From contig NC_089454.1 in the NCBI RefSeq assembly GCF_026210795.1, forward strand, positions 2,480,001 to 2,544,000: a stretch of 64,000 nt of DNA. The letters run 5' to 3'. The stretch is from Rhizophagus irregularis. Taxonomy: Eukaryota; Glomeromycota; Glomeromycetes; Glomerales; Glomeraceae. Both the position numbers and the translations under genes were made by a program. Below the pieces are notes generated by a model. It did no database searches. It was given only the letters and a program-made list of their open reading frames with translations, and was not told the DNA's origin. Shown one piece after another: positions 47,776 to 62,300 of the stretch (positions are counted from its first letter, which is position 1; every line of letters begins with the position of its first letter).

Positions 47776-48666
47776 CAGTCGCGTCCGAAAGTGACGCCCG
47801 ATTTGAAAATGAAGACAAAAGCAAAAATATCTGTATTTTTTCACTAGTGTATACATTAGTAAAATATTCATACCTAGTTTGTTTCTCATACTAAATCAAA
47901 TTTTCATAATGCCAGGGTGGCAACCTTCTCAAAAACAGAACTATTTAAATTTTTATTTTTTCTTTAATATAGCTTTAAATTCGCCTACAGCTCTTGGGAG
48001 AGGGACACACTTCTGGATAATATATTGGTTCATTTTTAAATGTTCTCTACTTGGTTTAAACCAAATAAATTTGTTGGAAAATTAGTAGTTGCAATTTTAT
48101 TTAATTTTAGCTTATTTTTGGCCTAAAGATAAAGGATATAATCATCTGGAAACCTGTGATTATCTTGGCATCCAGTGATCAGAATTCGATGAACAAAGGC
48201 TCATTGGATTCGTCTCGTCAAGATGAGTTGAATGGTGAATGTCTCATATCTCTAGGGTTAATAGATACTAAGGTGTACCTTAAAACATTTTTTTGATGGT
48301 TTGGCCTTTATCCTGAGATATAATGATGCTACATGTATGAACTGGCCACCATTCGACGTGTATCAATGAGACAAATCCAATGAGTCTTTGTTTGTCAGAA
48401 TAGAATCACTGGATAGTGAGATATTCCCAATTTCGTGAAATTTAGAGTTTCGAAAAATTTTCAGGTAAAGAATGTTTTAAGTTATATCTTGGCATCTATT
48501 GATCCTAGAGATATAGGCCAACCACCATTCACTTCGTCTTGACGAGATGAATCCAATGAGCCTTTGTTTGTCGAATTCTGATCACTGGATGCCGAGATGA
48601 TCATAGTGACTTAATAATTATGGCCTTCATCTGTAAGTAATCGGGCAACACTTTCGGACGCGACTG
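47776..48666. mobile_element. 891 bp Tc1-like TIR element with TA target duplication
   Basis: Inverted ends CAGTCGCGTCCGAAAGTG at 47776 and CACTTTCGGACGCGACTG ending at 48666, flanked by TA at 47774-47775 and 48667-48668. Inside, a unit of about 90-110 bp (containing ATCCAATGAGCCTTTGTTTG and TCACTGGATGCC or variants) occurs three times: inverted near 48160-48260 and direct near 48345-48425 and 48520-48600. No intact transposase; a 68-codon frame at 47879 is not recognised. Confidence 0.85.
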
Positions 48667-50273
48667 TACATTAACACGAAAGTTAAAAGACAATAGCTTT
48701 ATAACTTGTCTTGATATTCCCTTGACTTGGGCGCGTCTGTTAAAGTGAAACGAATAAGAAATAAAATAAGTTAGTTATCATTACAAAATTTCTTGTTCGA
48801 GAGGTAAACCATTAGGAGACACTTACCAGTGATGTTTTGACAGTATATCAAATTTTCATTTTTGACATCAGGAAATTAAATTGGCATAGATCAATGTATT
48901 GATAATTCAGCGCAATGATCATTAGGTAAAATTGCGCACTTTTATCCAAACATTATTTATTGCATTGTTTAATATTAAATTTTTTTTATAGAACGATTCG
49001 ATGTAAATTATATTGAAAAAGCTTATTCATATGACTGATATGAGTAATAAAATCACACCGAGTAATTTTTAATTTTATAGATTTATATTCTAAGCTAGGT
49101 TATCATATTGTCATGTGATCATCATGTGCCACTCCGGAATTGATCGATGTTGCAAATGTTTAACATGATTAACATGTCGAACATAATTAATATGCCGAAC
49201 ATGACGAACCTAACTAACATGTTGAACATGATCAACATATTGAACATGTTAGTCATATTATACATAGTAAATATATTGAATATGTTAAATTTATTAGTAT
49301 ATGTGTAATTAATTATAAATATAGGTCAATTTTCTTGTTGTAATGTTAAGGGAATAAATAAAGTTTTCATTTTTAAGTTATAAAGTGACAGTTTTTATCA
49401 AGTGAAATCCTTTATTTGTGTTTGGAAGTATATGCCGACGTACAGCGCTATACAACACGTCTGATCGGATAAATTTTGATATATTGTTTGTCTATACACT
49501 ACATAAACCTTCTGCTACCTAACCATATAAATTGCTTAATAATTTTAAGCGTAAAGAACTGATACAACAATATCTGGAAAAAACAATAAATATTATGATA
49601 GAATGGATAAATAAGTATGTGATAAATATAAAAAGAAAAATATTCAATAAAGACAAAATAAATCAAAAACCTAACGATTTATTTTCTTCTCAATTCCACC
49701 CCACCTCGGTACACGGATATCTGTCCAAAAACATGATAATTATAACGATTAATGAATGAACGTATATTACGTTAATTTTACGTAAAGATAATTTACAATT
49801 TGACCTCGGACAGCCTTTTAAATCGTATTTTTTAACGATCTTAGTACTTTATCTTTAAATGAACGTTTATTTGAGTTTGACATTTGAATGACAAAAGTTA
49901 AATTAATAAATTTGAGGACTTTGGAGAAATTTTCACTGTAAAGTTTATAATTAAATATTATCATTGTTAAAAATAATTTTATAAAAAATATTAATTATTA
50001 GAAATTTACAAATACCGTATATTGTATTAAGAATTTAAGACAAGACTAATTAATAACGATGTGATTAATCAACTGTTTCGAAGCTTCAAATCATTCACGT
50101 TATTAATTATTTTTTATCACAAGGTTTTATCATAATTTATAGGAATACAGCAATAACAAAATAAGTAAAATCATTTATTTAATTCGTTTGTATAAAATAA
50201 AAGAATATTATATAAATAAATAAATAACATTACATTGTACAAATCGGCCGTTACGTAAAACAAAATTCTGAAT
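48667..50273. other. Intergenic, with AACATG tandem motif
   Basis: From about 49155 to 49285 the word AACATG or GAACAT recurs every 8-12 bases (TTAACATGATTAACATGTCG, TTGAACATGATCAACATATT). A 75-codon frame at 49532-49759 has no recognised product. The last 200 bases are the 3' flank of helicase gene B. Confidence 0.5.
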
Positions 50274-53200
50274 TTAATTAACTAACTGATGACCTTCTCC
50301 ACCAATTTGCTCATTGCAATCAGGACATTTATTCATTTGCATAGCTCCATCACATTCTTCAATCGTATACTAAAAAAAATTGAAATGTCAATTATATAAA
50401 CAAACTATACATGTTAAACATATGTAACAGGACCCCGAGTTATGTATATATAGGTCAGGGCGGCACACATTTACTATTATTTCTTCAGGGCCGGCACTAT
50501 ATAATGCTGGTCAGCATTAGCCACAAATGGAAACGATCTACATGATTATTATTATGGCGCAAATAACCAGGACCTGACCTTTCTATGTATAGCTCGGGGT
50601 CTGTAATAACGTATCATTAAAATTACTTACTGGGTGACCATTTGGACACTCATACCAATGTTCTAATAAATAGAAAATAATGAAGACGACGATATTAATT
50701 AATTTATTATTAACATTACTAACTTATTATAAAGTAAATTCGACACGTACCTGAACTTTTAAATTCAGTTTTTGTAGCTTGATGAATTTCTAATAATTCT
50801 TCAATATTTAAAGTGTCACTTGAATTCACGTCCCAATTTTCAATATCATTACAATTTTCTAATAAATTTACTAGTCTCGCGTGAATATCACTCTTAAATT
50901 CCTCTTCAGAATTTTTATATCTCTGACTTTCAATTATATTTACAATACGTTTTTTAATATCCTCGCATTTTTCTGTAATTCTTTCTTGAAGTGATTTAGT
51001 ATCATCAATATCGGTACTTTCATTAGGTGAGAATCTTAACTGATATGTGAATAATATAAGATCAAATTCTAATATTTCAACATTAACCAAAAGTAAATGT
51101 CTACCATAATGAGTGGATTCTGCTATTTCTCCTATTGTATTTAAATGATTGTTAATAGAAAGTTGTAATCTTTCGATAAATTTCTTCCAAACTTCTTTAA
51201 TACTTAAGGTATTTTCAATAACTGTAGCAGTGGGTGTTGATTCTTTTGATAATTCTTGAATTATGAATAAAATTTCACGATGTAAAATTTTTTGTACATT
51301 TACAATTTCAAAAAACGCATCTAAATAAATTCTTCGATCAACTTGAGGTATTGAAGTTCCTACTCGTGAAAGCATTTCCTGAAAAGTTTCGGAAGAAATG
51401 GAACTTAAAGTATTATCTCGATATCTAGAAATAATTTTGTAAATTTAAATTAAGATGAAAATGAAATCTTTTTTTAAAAAAAAAATTCACTTGCATTATA
51501 CTTACAAACTTAAAACAGCATCAAAGGCTTTTTTATGTGGTGGAAAATTTGTAGCTTCAGCAATTAAAACTAATTTCTGATAATTTACTAATAATTTGTT
51601 AACATGAGCAACCCAAGCTTTTTTGCTTTGTCTATCAAATCCATGATACATTCCAATATTCTCAAAATATGTATGAGATATAATTTCAGGCAATTTTTTG
51701 TTTACAACTTTGTTACGTACTTCAAGTACAACTCTCATTGGTCTTGATTCGTGTTTTGGTAAAGCATTTTTTAATATATTTCTCTTAACGATCATTTCAT
51801 CTCTAAGTGTAATAATTTGCATGATGATTTCTTTTAAGTGGGAATCATATTTTAATAAGAATTTTTTGTTTTGCATATCTAATGTGTATTTATTAATAAT
51901 TCGTCCATATCTCTTGACATTTTTAATTGGTGTTCTACATGTTGGACACGTCTTCGCATTCATTAGTAAAGCTGGAAGTATTTTAACTGATTTCCATCCT
52001 TCTTTAATTGAACCTTCGTAATAATTCTTCATTTCCATAATCATATCCATAGTTTCCATAGTATATACATGCCTACAAGTAAGAACAACCATTCTTTTTT
52101 CATTCCAATCTATTTCACTAAACGTACTTTTGGAATTTATATCTGACACTTTTTTAAAAGAAAAATATTTTAATATAAAAAAATTGAAATTTTCCGAGAT
52201 AACTTGATGTACTTACCTTGATTTTTAACTACTTCAGGGGCACAATCAACACAAAAGTCTTTTGAAGGACAAATCTCACCACAAACTCCGGCACAGTTAT
52301 GTCCACATTCTAATATTTTATCACATCTTTCATTACAAGGTAATCTATAACAAGGAAATCCACAACTTAATTCACATTTTCCTTGATGTTCACATTCCCA
52401 TGAACATTTTTCTGCACATACAGCACAAGGTTCTAAACAACGCTTATTACATGATGCATGCTCACATATTACTGTACAATCATCCTTACATGGTGGACAT
52501 TCTTTTCCTTTATGACAATGGCTTTTACATTTATGTCCACAAAATAATAATTTATCGCATACAGTTTGACATTTTCCATGCTGTGTTCGTTCAATGGGGT
52601 CAGTTGTATCTGTTCCTTCTTGCTTAGATCGATTTTGACATTTACCACATTCACTTAAACATTCATGGCCACATTCCAATTGTTTTCTGCATTTTTCTAT
52701 ACATTTTTCATTAGTACTAATAGGGTCAGAACACTATATATAATATTATAGTTAATATATACAAAGTATATCAAAAATAACGACACTACATGTATAAATA
52801 AAAAAAATACTCACGTAAATATTTTGATAGTGTTCACAATGTAGTAATTTCTTAGGAACTAAGATTTTGCATTTAATTGAATCTTTAGCTCGATCTTGCC
52901 AACATTTAGCATTTTTTAATTCATGACCACAACCAGGTAATATGATATTTCCGACAAGAAATTCACAACCTCCACAATTTTCAAAACAACGCTTTTGACA
53001 TTGATGATTACACTCTGGATTTATTTTTAAACAACGCTCATTACATTTGATCCCAATGTGTTCAGGATTATCTATATGACATTTAAACTTACATATGTGT
53101 CCACAAGGAAGTGGTGTGTTACAATTTTCGTTGCATCCACCATCTGGACTAACTTTTTCAAATTGATCAGGCTCAACGATAATATTCTTGTAATCTGGAT

Positions 53201-56200
53201 GGTTGTTGCATACAATTGGCATACCAAAACCAACTTGATTGCGTTCATGTAAAATACTAATTACCGGAGCCCACATATCTTTAGATTTCATTGCCATTAA
53301 ATCAGAATTACCAATGAGATACATTCCTTTACGAGCACGCGACAATAATACGTTGCTTCTATTAGTACTTTTGAGAAATCCAATAGAATCATATCCACTT
53401 GGTAAATTAGAGAAATTACGAACTAACGAAACAATAATAATATTTGCTTCTTCACCTTGAAAATTATCGACAGTTCTTAAAGTAACTTGTTGATTTAAGG
53501 ATTTTTTTGATGTATCGCTTATACCATCATCATTTATATTATTATTTGTACCACCTTGTTCTTGTCGTTCTTCCATTTCAGTAATATTCTGTTCATCTCT
53601 TTCATCAATAACAACAACAAATGATTTAGCTAAAGCATCTCTAATTTTAATCATTTGTCCTAAATAAGGAGTAATTACGGCTATATCATCGGGTTTAGTA
53701 TATCCATTCCTAACGAAATATTTTACCATCTCAACAACCATTTTAATCTCGTATCTGTTTACATGTGATTTTATTGCATACTCCCCACCTGTACTATCTT
53801 CTGGATTTCTATGATCGATAAAATAAACGTTGTGTTGAGCTCCACGTACATTCTCATATTTTGTAGTATTGTCACCATCAATTAAATTTGGATAAAGTGT
53901 ATTTCTAATTAAATCAGAAACTTCTCTTCTCATACGTCTCTGAATTAAAAGTTGGGCTTTCTCGATTTTAACTGCTTTATCACCATAAACTAATCTTTCA
54001 AATAATGATTTATCCAATTGATAATTCTTTCCCGCTGTTGAATCCATACTAAGAGAATAGGTTGCAATATGAGGTCGAAGTTGATTATGATCGCCAATTA
54101 ATATCAAATGTTGAGTCGATGGGGTTAATGAACAAAGAATGTGAGCCTCCAATACTTCTCCTGCCTCTTCACAAATGATAATTCTGGGACCAATTGATCT
54201 AATTATATTATGAAATTTAGCTGCACTATTTGTAGTCACACCGATAACATCACTACTTAATAATACTTGACGACGTCCTTCATCATAAATATTATTTACT
54301 TCTTTACGTTTTACTTCATTATGTTTTCGTAATTCTGACAATTTTTCAACATTTCCTTTATAAATATTTGTACGCCAATGGTCATGAAGTTTTTTTCTTT
54401 CTACTACCGACATTCTCCAAATTGAATGATCATTTGATATTTCTTCCAAAGGCCGATCTGTCATTGGTTCATTATAATTTTTAATCCAATTTATCGTATC
54501 ATCTTCAATTTGTGATTCATTACTGCTTGTACCCGTTTCATTTTTGGTCTCTTCTTTATTTAATAATTCATATATATTTTGATTTGTTCCTATCTTGTCT
54601 TTTTTCTTACTACTCTTTGGTGGATTTAACACAAGTTTTTTTCTTTTATTAATTGTTGTAATGTCCGATCCTTTTAACCATTCATCAAATGGGTATTTTT
54701 TCTTAAAAATCTGAAATCCTTCTTCTCCATTAATATTTAAAACCCAACTTGGTAAATCTTGTTCAGATACATTATTGAACTTATTAAAAAATTCCGTTTG
54801 ATGTTCCTTTAAATAATCACTTATTTCATTCCATCCCATCGATTTCCTAATTAAAAAACGACTTATTTTTTCAGCATCACCTTCTATCTTTTCAATCTCT
54901 TCATATAATTTTGCTAACAGATAAGCTTCTTTTCTGGTACGAACACGATCTCTACAAACTTCATCTAAACTATATTTTTTGATCCTTTCTGATTTTGATC
55001 GAGATCCTAATCTTACTATATTTGTTATATTTTCATCAAGTAAATACTGGAAAAAAGTTTGAAAGTGAATGCTAAAAAATATTTTTTTTTTGAATTTTAT
55101 AAATATAACAAGTAATTAAAATTTACCTCCAGGAATTGATCAAGAGCATGATTGGTAAAACAAATGGTTAGAATTGGACCAATATTTGTTTTTCGATTTT
55201 CTTCAGCTAATAATACTTTCATTAATTGAACTCCAATTACAGTTTTACCCGTACCAGGTGGTCCTATAAAAATAAAGCCGTTGTTTTTTTTAGATCCCGT
55301 TCAAAATAATAAAATATACTACGTCATACGTACCCTCAACTAGTGCAATTTCACGCGTTAGAGAAGATATCAACGCCTTGGCTTTTAATTAAAATTAAAG
55401 ACAAAAGTTAATTCTCAACTCTATAATACAGTACTTGTTATAATTACCTTGAGTTTCGTCTAATCCATAAGGAGATCCATCAGGTAATTTACCGATATTA
55501 CTATATTTAACGATATCTTTTACCACTTCATCGTGAGTACTCTCATCAGCGACATTTAATTGCAAATTATGTTGATTTTTACATAAAATTGATAAATCGA
55601 ATTGAAATCCTGGTGCTCTAGTGTACAAAGGATTTTCAACTTTCACATCATAAATATTACTCATTTCTTTCTTCATTTCTTCCCTCATTTCTTCTCTCAT
55701 TTTTCCTTTTGTATCATCGCCATTATTAACATTTAAATCATTAAAATTAGGAGCCAAATATTTTTCAAAAGGTAACGAAGAAGGATTTGTAGTTTGAAGA
55801 GTTTTAAGAATATGATAATAAGATTCTAAATAAACACCAGTTGATTCTACCATAAATCTATTTTTTGATGATGTTTTTTTATTAGTTTTATCAAAATTTG
55901 AGATCTCACTTAACACGATAGAATAAATTGATGGATCAATAAAATTGATATCAATCTCCGCAAAATTTTCATCTTTTGATAAAGCTCTTTCATCTCTCGT
56001 TACTACTACACCAAAATTAAGTAAATATAAATCAGAATTACTTATAGAAGAATTACTACTTGAATTCTTTTCTTGAGGATTTGGATTAGGTAATATAACA
56101 GCAACTAAACTACCATTTAATAATCTTTTACTTCTTTCCCAAAATTCTCTTCTACCTCTTGCATTTTTTGCGCTAATTTTTGGAGGAGTAAATCTTATAG

Positions 56201-57871
56201 TACAAGCAAAACCTTTTCTTTTATCACAAGTAATATTAGAAAATCGTATATTCGTATATACTTGTAAATCGCTGTTTTCATTCGTACCATCATTATAAGA
56301 AAATCTACCACCCCAATCCCGTACTTTCTTTAATTCTTTTGATAATTTAATAACATTATCATTAGAAGAAGAATGTTCTTGTAATAATGCAGTTAATAAA
56401 TTTGATAAACCACCACGAATTGGATTTAATAAATCTTCTCTTAATAGGCGAAATTGTGTATCAAGTAATCTAGCCGATCCATCAGGTAAAAAATGTAATG
56501 AATAACGATGTGAAGTAGGTAAAAAAGGTGAACGTTCACATAAAATTTCTTCATTCGTAGGAATAATTGAAATTTTTGAAATTTCTGAAAAATCATTATC
56601 GTGCCTTTTACCATATTTTGATAATTCACCAGGTGGATCATAAGTTCTTTCAGCGTCAACTCTTCTAGCTAATTCTTTATAGTATAAATGATCTAATTTT
56701 ACATTTATTTTTTTCGCTTCAGGATTTTGATCAAACATTAAATTATTACGTCCATTATTTAACATTTTATCCATAGTTTTCATCTCTTTTTCTAATATCA
56801 TGAAAAAAAATTTTCTAGTACCCAAATTATTAGTTAATGGATCTGTTGGAGCAAATTGTTGTTGTTCAATCGATTCTTGATACATAGTTTTTAATCGATA
56901 TAAATCATATGCAATATAATGCATCGTCTCATTAATTGATGAATCATTGATACGACGTAATAATTCTGTAAGAAGTCGTACGATTACCAAAAAAAATATT
57001 CCTAAACTATTAAATATATTTTATTAATTATCATGAGAGACGTCTTGCATCATAACGAGTCAAAAAAAAAATAGTACTTACGAAGACGGGATAAATGTAT
57101 AACGTTCACGCGACAATAATACATCTTCGCTAACACGAGAATCACAAACACTATTACGTTGTACCAACGTTTCCAACATTTTCATTACATTATTATAAAG
57201 AAATGAGTCCTAATTATTTAATAAATAACATTATTAACAGTAATTAAATGAGGAGAAGAATAACGTCATTAATAAATAATACTTACAAGATTTTCATAGA
57301 CGACGGTAAAGATTGCAAGAACATATTTTTCCAAAATACATTCAGTGATAGCCGTTCTGGTGAATAAACCCAATAAAGGTAATATAACATGTTGAAAAGA
57401 TAACACACCACTATCAAGACCCGCATCACATGACATTGAAGGAAAATTCATAATTTCTCTTAATTTCTTGACACCACTCTCAGGATCACCTAATTCAGTT
57501 ATAATTTCTTCTACTTCATAACCTATCTTATTATCAGATGCTACTAATGCAGAACCAATAAACATTTTAATATCTTTTGGATCCAAAGGTTTGTTTTTTT
57601 TCAATATTCTTTTCCAAATAGTTTTAATCGGTTCTCCATTAGTAATAAAAACTAATTTATCACTACCATTATAAGTTAATTCAGAAGAACTAAAATTTGA
57701 TATAGTAGTTTCTTGTTGTGATTGTCTTATCTCATGAGCACTAAGTCTTGGTGCTGGTGGTTCATTTGGGCGATTATGATCATGGTTTTGCCTTGTACGA
57801 AGTTCTACATTTCTATTTCTTCTACCACCGCCACTGCCACCGCCATTACTTTGAGTACCATTGTTATTCAT
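50274..57871 (-). CDS. ZNFX1-type RNA helicase with NFX1 zinc fingers and RZ finger (gene B)
   Basis: Exons in coding order: 57871-57287, 57209-57082, 57006-55448, 55381-55334, 55263-55127, 55046-52815, 52733-52217, 52148-51506, 51424-50751, 50662-50631, 50369-50274; 2216 residues. The number of exons, the phases and even the sizes of exons 2, 4, 5 and 10 (128, 48, 137, 32 bases) equal those of gene A. An in-frame stop precedes the ATG. The N terminus is Gly/Asn-rich but has no RGG box. Helicase: GPPGTGKT (Lys about 780), CEEAGE, GDHNQLRP, DNFQGEE, SRARKGMYLIGN. NFX1-type fingers follow, then a RING-like part in which CGHVF of gene A is CRHVY, then an RZ motif HWYECPNGHPYTIEEC...CPDCNEQIGG, complete in form. 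Intron 10 carries a MITE. Predicted ATP-dependent RNA helicase; role in silencing or antiviral defence is inferred from the family. Confidence 0.92.
50428..50603. mobile_element. 176 bp MITE inside intron 10 of helicase gene B
   Basis: Inverted ends CAGGACCCCGAGTTATG... at 50428 and ...CATAGCTCGGGGTCTG at 50603, with AGGTCAGG / CCTGACCT further in. The host intron is 261 bases; the matching intron of gene A is 87 bases, so the insertion accounts for the difference. The central part is less AT-rich (CAGGGCCGGCACTATATAAT). No clean target duplication is seen. Splice sites are intact. Confidence 0.8.
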
Positions 57872-59352
57872 GACTAGTTAATAAAAAAATTTCCGTTATT
57901 TTATTTATTTTATATATATTTTTTTAAAAAAAAACGAAAAAAAGGAACGACTGATAAAAAGTGATTTGCTTTTTTTTATATATAGATATGAGAACAATAT
58001 GAATAATTCAATAAATATAATTGATATTGTATCAATGCAAAAAAGATTTTTCTTTTCTAATTGACACGGTTATCGCAGATCTTAAAAACCTGAGATGCAT
58101 TTGTACAAATATATGTGGTACAACTAATCACCAATTTGAGATTTGATTCGATATTATAACACTCTAAATGTTTTGGCCAGCATTACTAAGCCAGCCGTCA
58201 TCTGATGTATGCATGATAAGGATTTTATCATGCATTTTATAATTGAATAATTTTTCGGAAAATTACATATTTGGTTAATTTATTTACTATGAAATGTAGG
58301 AAATCACATGTTAAAAGTTTAAACAGAAAAATTTATCCTCAAATTGTTATTTCATTTATATGGTTACTTAAATTCAATTACAGTATACTATAGTATCTAA
58401 AAAATTTTGTTACTTTAATATTAATTATATTAATTTTAATATTAAAAATTTTAATATCGTAAATTGGAAATTAAATGTGATGATAAATGAAAATTTTCGT
58501 CTAGCGAAACATTAGCAGATCAAAATTAAAAACAAGGTTTTACCATATTGGGTAGGTGTCAAATATGAGGCGTAAAATGATCATCGAAATTTATCAAGTG
58601 AATTAGAAAAATGTGCGCGTGGGATTTTTTTTTAAAAAAGGCTAGTAGCTAAAACTGACTCGATTTGATGATTACATTTAGTTGAGAGTAATTCTTGTGA
58701 CTTCTTTGTTCTTTTGAGATATTAATAAAATTATATAATTTTTGGGGTTGAATTTCTATTTAAGTCTCAAATGGCGATATTTAATTTTTGTTACTGTAAA
58801 ATAATTATACTGTACAAAGATCGTCAAAAAAGCGCCCATTTTGTTTTGTTTTTTAATTTAACGAATGCCACAAATGACGATTATGGAAGATCAGACTCTT
58901 TAGTAAATTATTAAAGAGGTATGTATATAAATAGTTCGCCGGATGGATCCTACAAGCTGATTCATATGGGAGGCCCGTGGAAGTGACACATATTTCTATG
59001 TTATGCACTTACTTAGTTGTTGTTATTTAATACTATATGAGACAATTTACCAAAGATCCTACATAGGTGTCCTGGGTGCTTAGGCATAATTACAGGGTGG
59101 TAAACCTCAAATGGTATGAGGTGATAGTAACTAAAAATTTTGTAAATTTTGTAGGTCATACCGAGGTAGCAATATTTGTTTTTAATTTTTCTTTGTTTAT
59201 TTCTAATTGTTTTGTGCATTTTAATATCGTAATATATTATTATACACAATAGGGTGTAAAGAGACAATAACACATATACGAAAATAGATGAATAATATAT
59301 ATATATAATTATATATTTATTATAATTTAAATCGAAATTTTATATATATAAC
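57872..59352. other. Intergenic between helicase genes B and C
   Basis: Contains the upstream region of gene B (T/A runs, 57890-57990) and AT-rich DNA. At about 58958-59010 a stretch matches, inverted, the 501 bp tandem unit at 31.5 kb (GGAAGTGACACATATTTCTA, TCATATGGGAGG). No gene is seen. Confidence 0.5.
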
Positions 59353-62300
59353 TTATATTTGAGCACACATCACACACGATGGACATTTAAATCCTTTATG
59401 ACAGAAATTTGTACATTTATGTTTGCAGCTTAACGATCTATTACAAAAATTTATACATTCTCCATGTTGTGTTCGTTCAATAAGAGCAGCTGCATCAAAT
59501 TCTTCCTGTGAAGCAGAAAGTTTTTGGCATTCAAAACATTCCCTTAGACATTTATGACCACATTCTAATTGTTTGTCACATTTCTCTTTACATTTAATGT
59601 CACTAACAGGCTCAAAACACTAAATCACAAAAGAGTAAAATTAGCAAATATATTGCCAAAAAAAAAAATGAATTACATTTACAAAAAGTATTACTTACAT
59701 GTATCTCTTGAAAGTGTTCGCAATATGGTGATTTTTTTATAACCAATTCCATACATTCGAGTGTCTCTATAGCTTGTTTTTGCCAACATTTAGCATTTTG
59801 AATTACGTGACCACAACCAGGTAGTGTAATATCTCCAATACGAAGTTTACATCTTCCACAATCTTGATAACAAAGCTTTAAACATTTATGATTGCATTCT
59901 GGATGAATTTTCGGACATGGTTCAGGACAATCAATTCCAATATGATCAGGATCATCAAAATGACAACTATAAATACATGCATGTCCACAAGGAAGTGGTG
60001 TATAACATGGTCTACGGCATCCACCATCTGGACTAACTTGCGCAAATTGTTCAGGTTTATCAATGATATTCTTATAATCAGGATGTTGATTACATACAAT
60101 TGGCATACCAAATCCAACTTGTTCACGTTCCCGTAAAATATTAATTACAGGAGCCCACATATCTTTAGATCTCTTTGCCATTAATTCAGAATTGCCAATA
60201 AGATACATTCCTTCACGAGCACGTGACAATAGCACATTACTTCTATTTGAGCTTTTGAGAAATCCGATAGAATCATATCCATCAGATTTAGAGGAATTAC
60301 GAACTAATGAAATAATGACTATGTTTGCTTCTTCACCTTGAAAATTATCTACAGTTCTTAAAGTAACCTGTTGTTTTAGTGATTTTGAAGTAGCACCTTG
60401 ATCACCATCAATATTATCTTTTTCTTTCAAATTATCTTTATTTTTACTATCTCGTTTTTTCTCCATCTCAGCAATTTCTTGTGCATCTCTTTCGTCAATA
60501 ACAACCACAAACGAATTGGATAAGGCATTCCTAATTTTAATCATTTGTCCTAAATAAGGAGTAAGTACGGCTATATCTTCAGGTTTAGTATATCCATTCC
60601 TAACGAAATATTTTACCATTTCAACTACCATTTTAACCTCATAACTATTCACATGAGATTTCATTGCTAAATCCCCACCAGTATTATCTTCCGGATTACT
60701 ATGATCAATAAAATATACGTTGCGTTGAGCTCCACGTACATTTGGATATCTAGCGGTATTTTCACCATCAATTAACTTTGGATAAAGTGTATATCTAATT
60801 AAGTCAGAAATCTCTTTCTTTCTCATACGTCTTTGAGTTAAAAGTTGAGATTTTTCGATTTTAACTGCTTTATCACCATAAACTAATCTTTCAAATAATG
60901 ATTTATCCAATTGATAAATCTTTCCCGATGAAGAATCCATACTAAGAGAATAAGTTGCGATATGAGGTCTAAGTTGATTATGGTCTCCAATCAATATTAA
61001 ATGTTGGGTTGACGGAGTTAATGCACTAAGAATATGAGCTTCTAAAACTTCACCGGCTTCTTCACAGACAATAATTTTAGGGTTAATAGATCGAATTAGT
61101 TCTTGAAATTTAGCTGCACCATTTGTGGTCATACCAATAACATCCTTACTTAATAATATTTGTCGATTTCCTTCCTCATAAAGATTATTAATTACTTGAC
61201 GTTCTTCTTCATACTTTTTTTCTAAATCTAATAATTTATCCACAAATTTTTTATTAATTTTTGTACGCCAATGATCATGAAGTCTTTGTCTTTCTACTTT
61301 TGACATTTCCCAAATTGAATAATCATTTATTAATGAATCTAAAAGACGATTAGTTTTTGGTTCATTATAATTTTTGATCCATTGTATTTCTTCATAATTA
61401 ATTTGTGATTTATCATCATTTGAATTCTCTTCGTTACTTTTTGATTTTTTCTCTAATTCTTCAAATTCACTAAAACTTATCCATTTTTTGTTTTTCTTAC
61501 GCTGATCCTTTTTCTTACTCTTCTTCTCATCCTCTTTTTGTTGTTTTAATAAGATTTCTTTTCTCTTATTAATTAATCTAATGTCCTCACCATTTAACCA
61601 TTGTTCGAATATAGATGAATTTTTATATCGTTTATTTCGAACAATTTTAAATTTATTCGGAGATGATGATTCTTCAATTTCATCAGCATTATTAATAGCT
61701 TCCGAAACCCAATTAGGTAAATTACTATTATATATATCATTAAATTTATAATAAAATCTTCTTTCTTCAATCATCAAATATTCTCGTATATCATCCCATG
61801 ATACCCATTTTTTAAGTAAAATATTTTTTATTTCATTGGCTTCTTCTTCTATTTGATTTAATCTCGTATGTGACATCCATATTGATTTTTTATTATAAGA
61901 ATATTCTTTACTAACTTCTTCTAAACTAAATTGTTTGATTCTCTCAGATTTCGTTCGAGTACCTAATCTCACTATATCTGTTATACCTTCATCAAGTAGG
62001 TGCTAGTAGAAAGAAAGTGAAAAAAAGTAAGAATGTTATTTAAAAAATATTTAAATACAATTAAACAATTTTATATTAATTTTACCTCTAAGAATTGATC
62101 GAGAGCGTGATTAGTAAAACAGATGGTAAGAATAGGACCAATATTTGATCCTCGATTTCCTTTCGCCAATAATACTTTCATTATTTGAACACCAACTACA
62201 GTTTTACCAGTACCAGGTGGTCCTATAAAAAAAAAAGAGTGAATACGTGATTATTTTATTTTATATAAAATAATTCAACGAAACTGTATTTTTTACATAC

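Noticed and set aside
50401-50630. Considered that the less AT-rich stretch was an additional exon of gene B
   Set aside because: It has inverted ends, the flanking exons join in phase without it, and gene A has no counterpart.
59013-59273. 86-codon frame between genes C and B
   Set aside because: No recognisable protein, and it overlaps a fragment of a dispersed repeat family.
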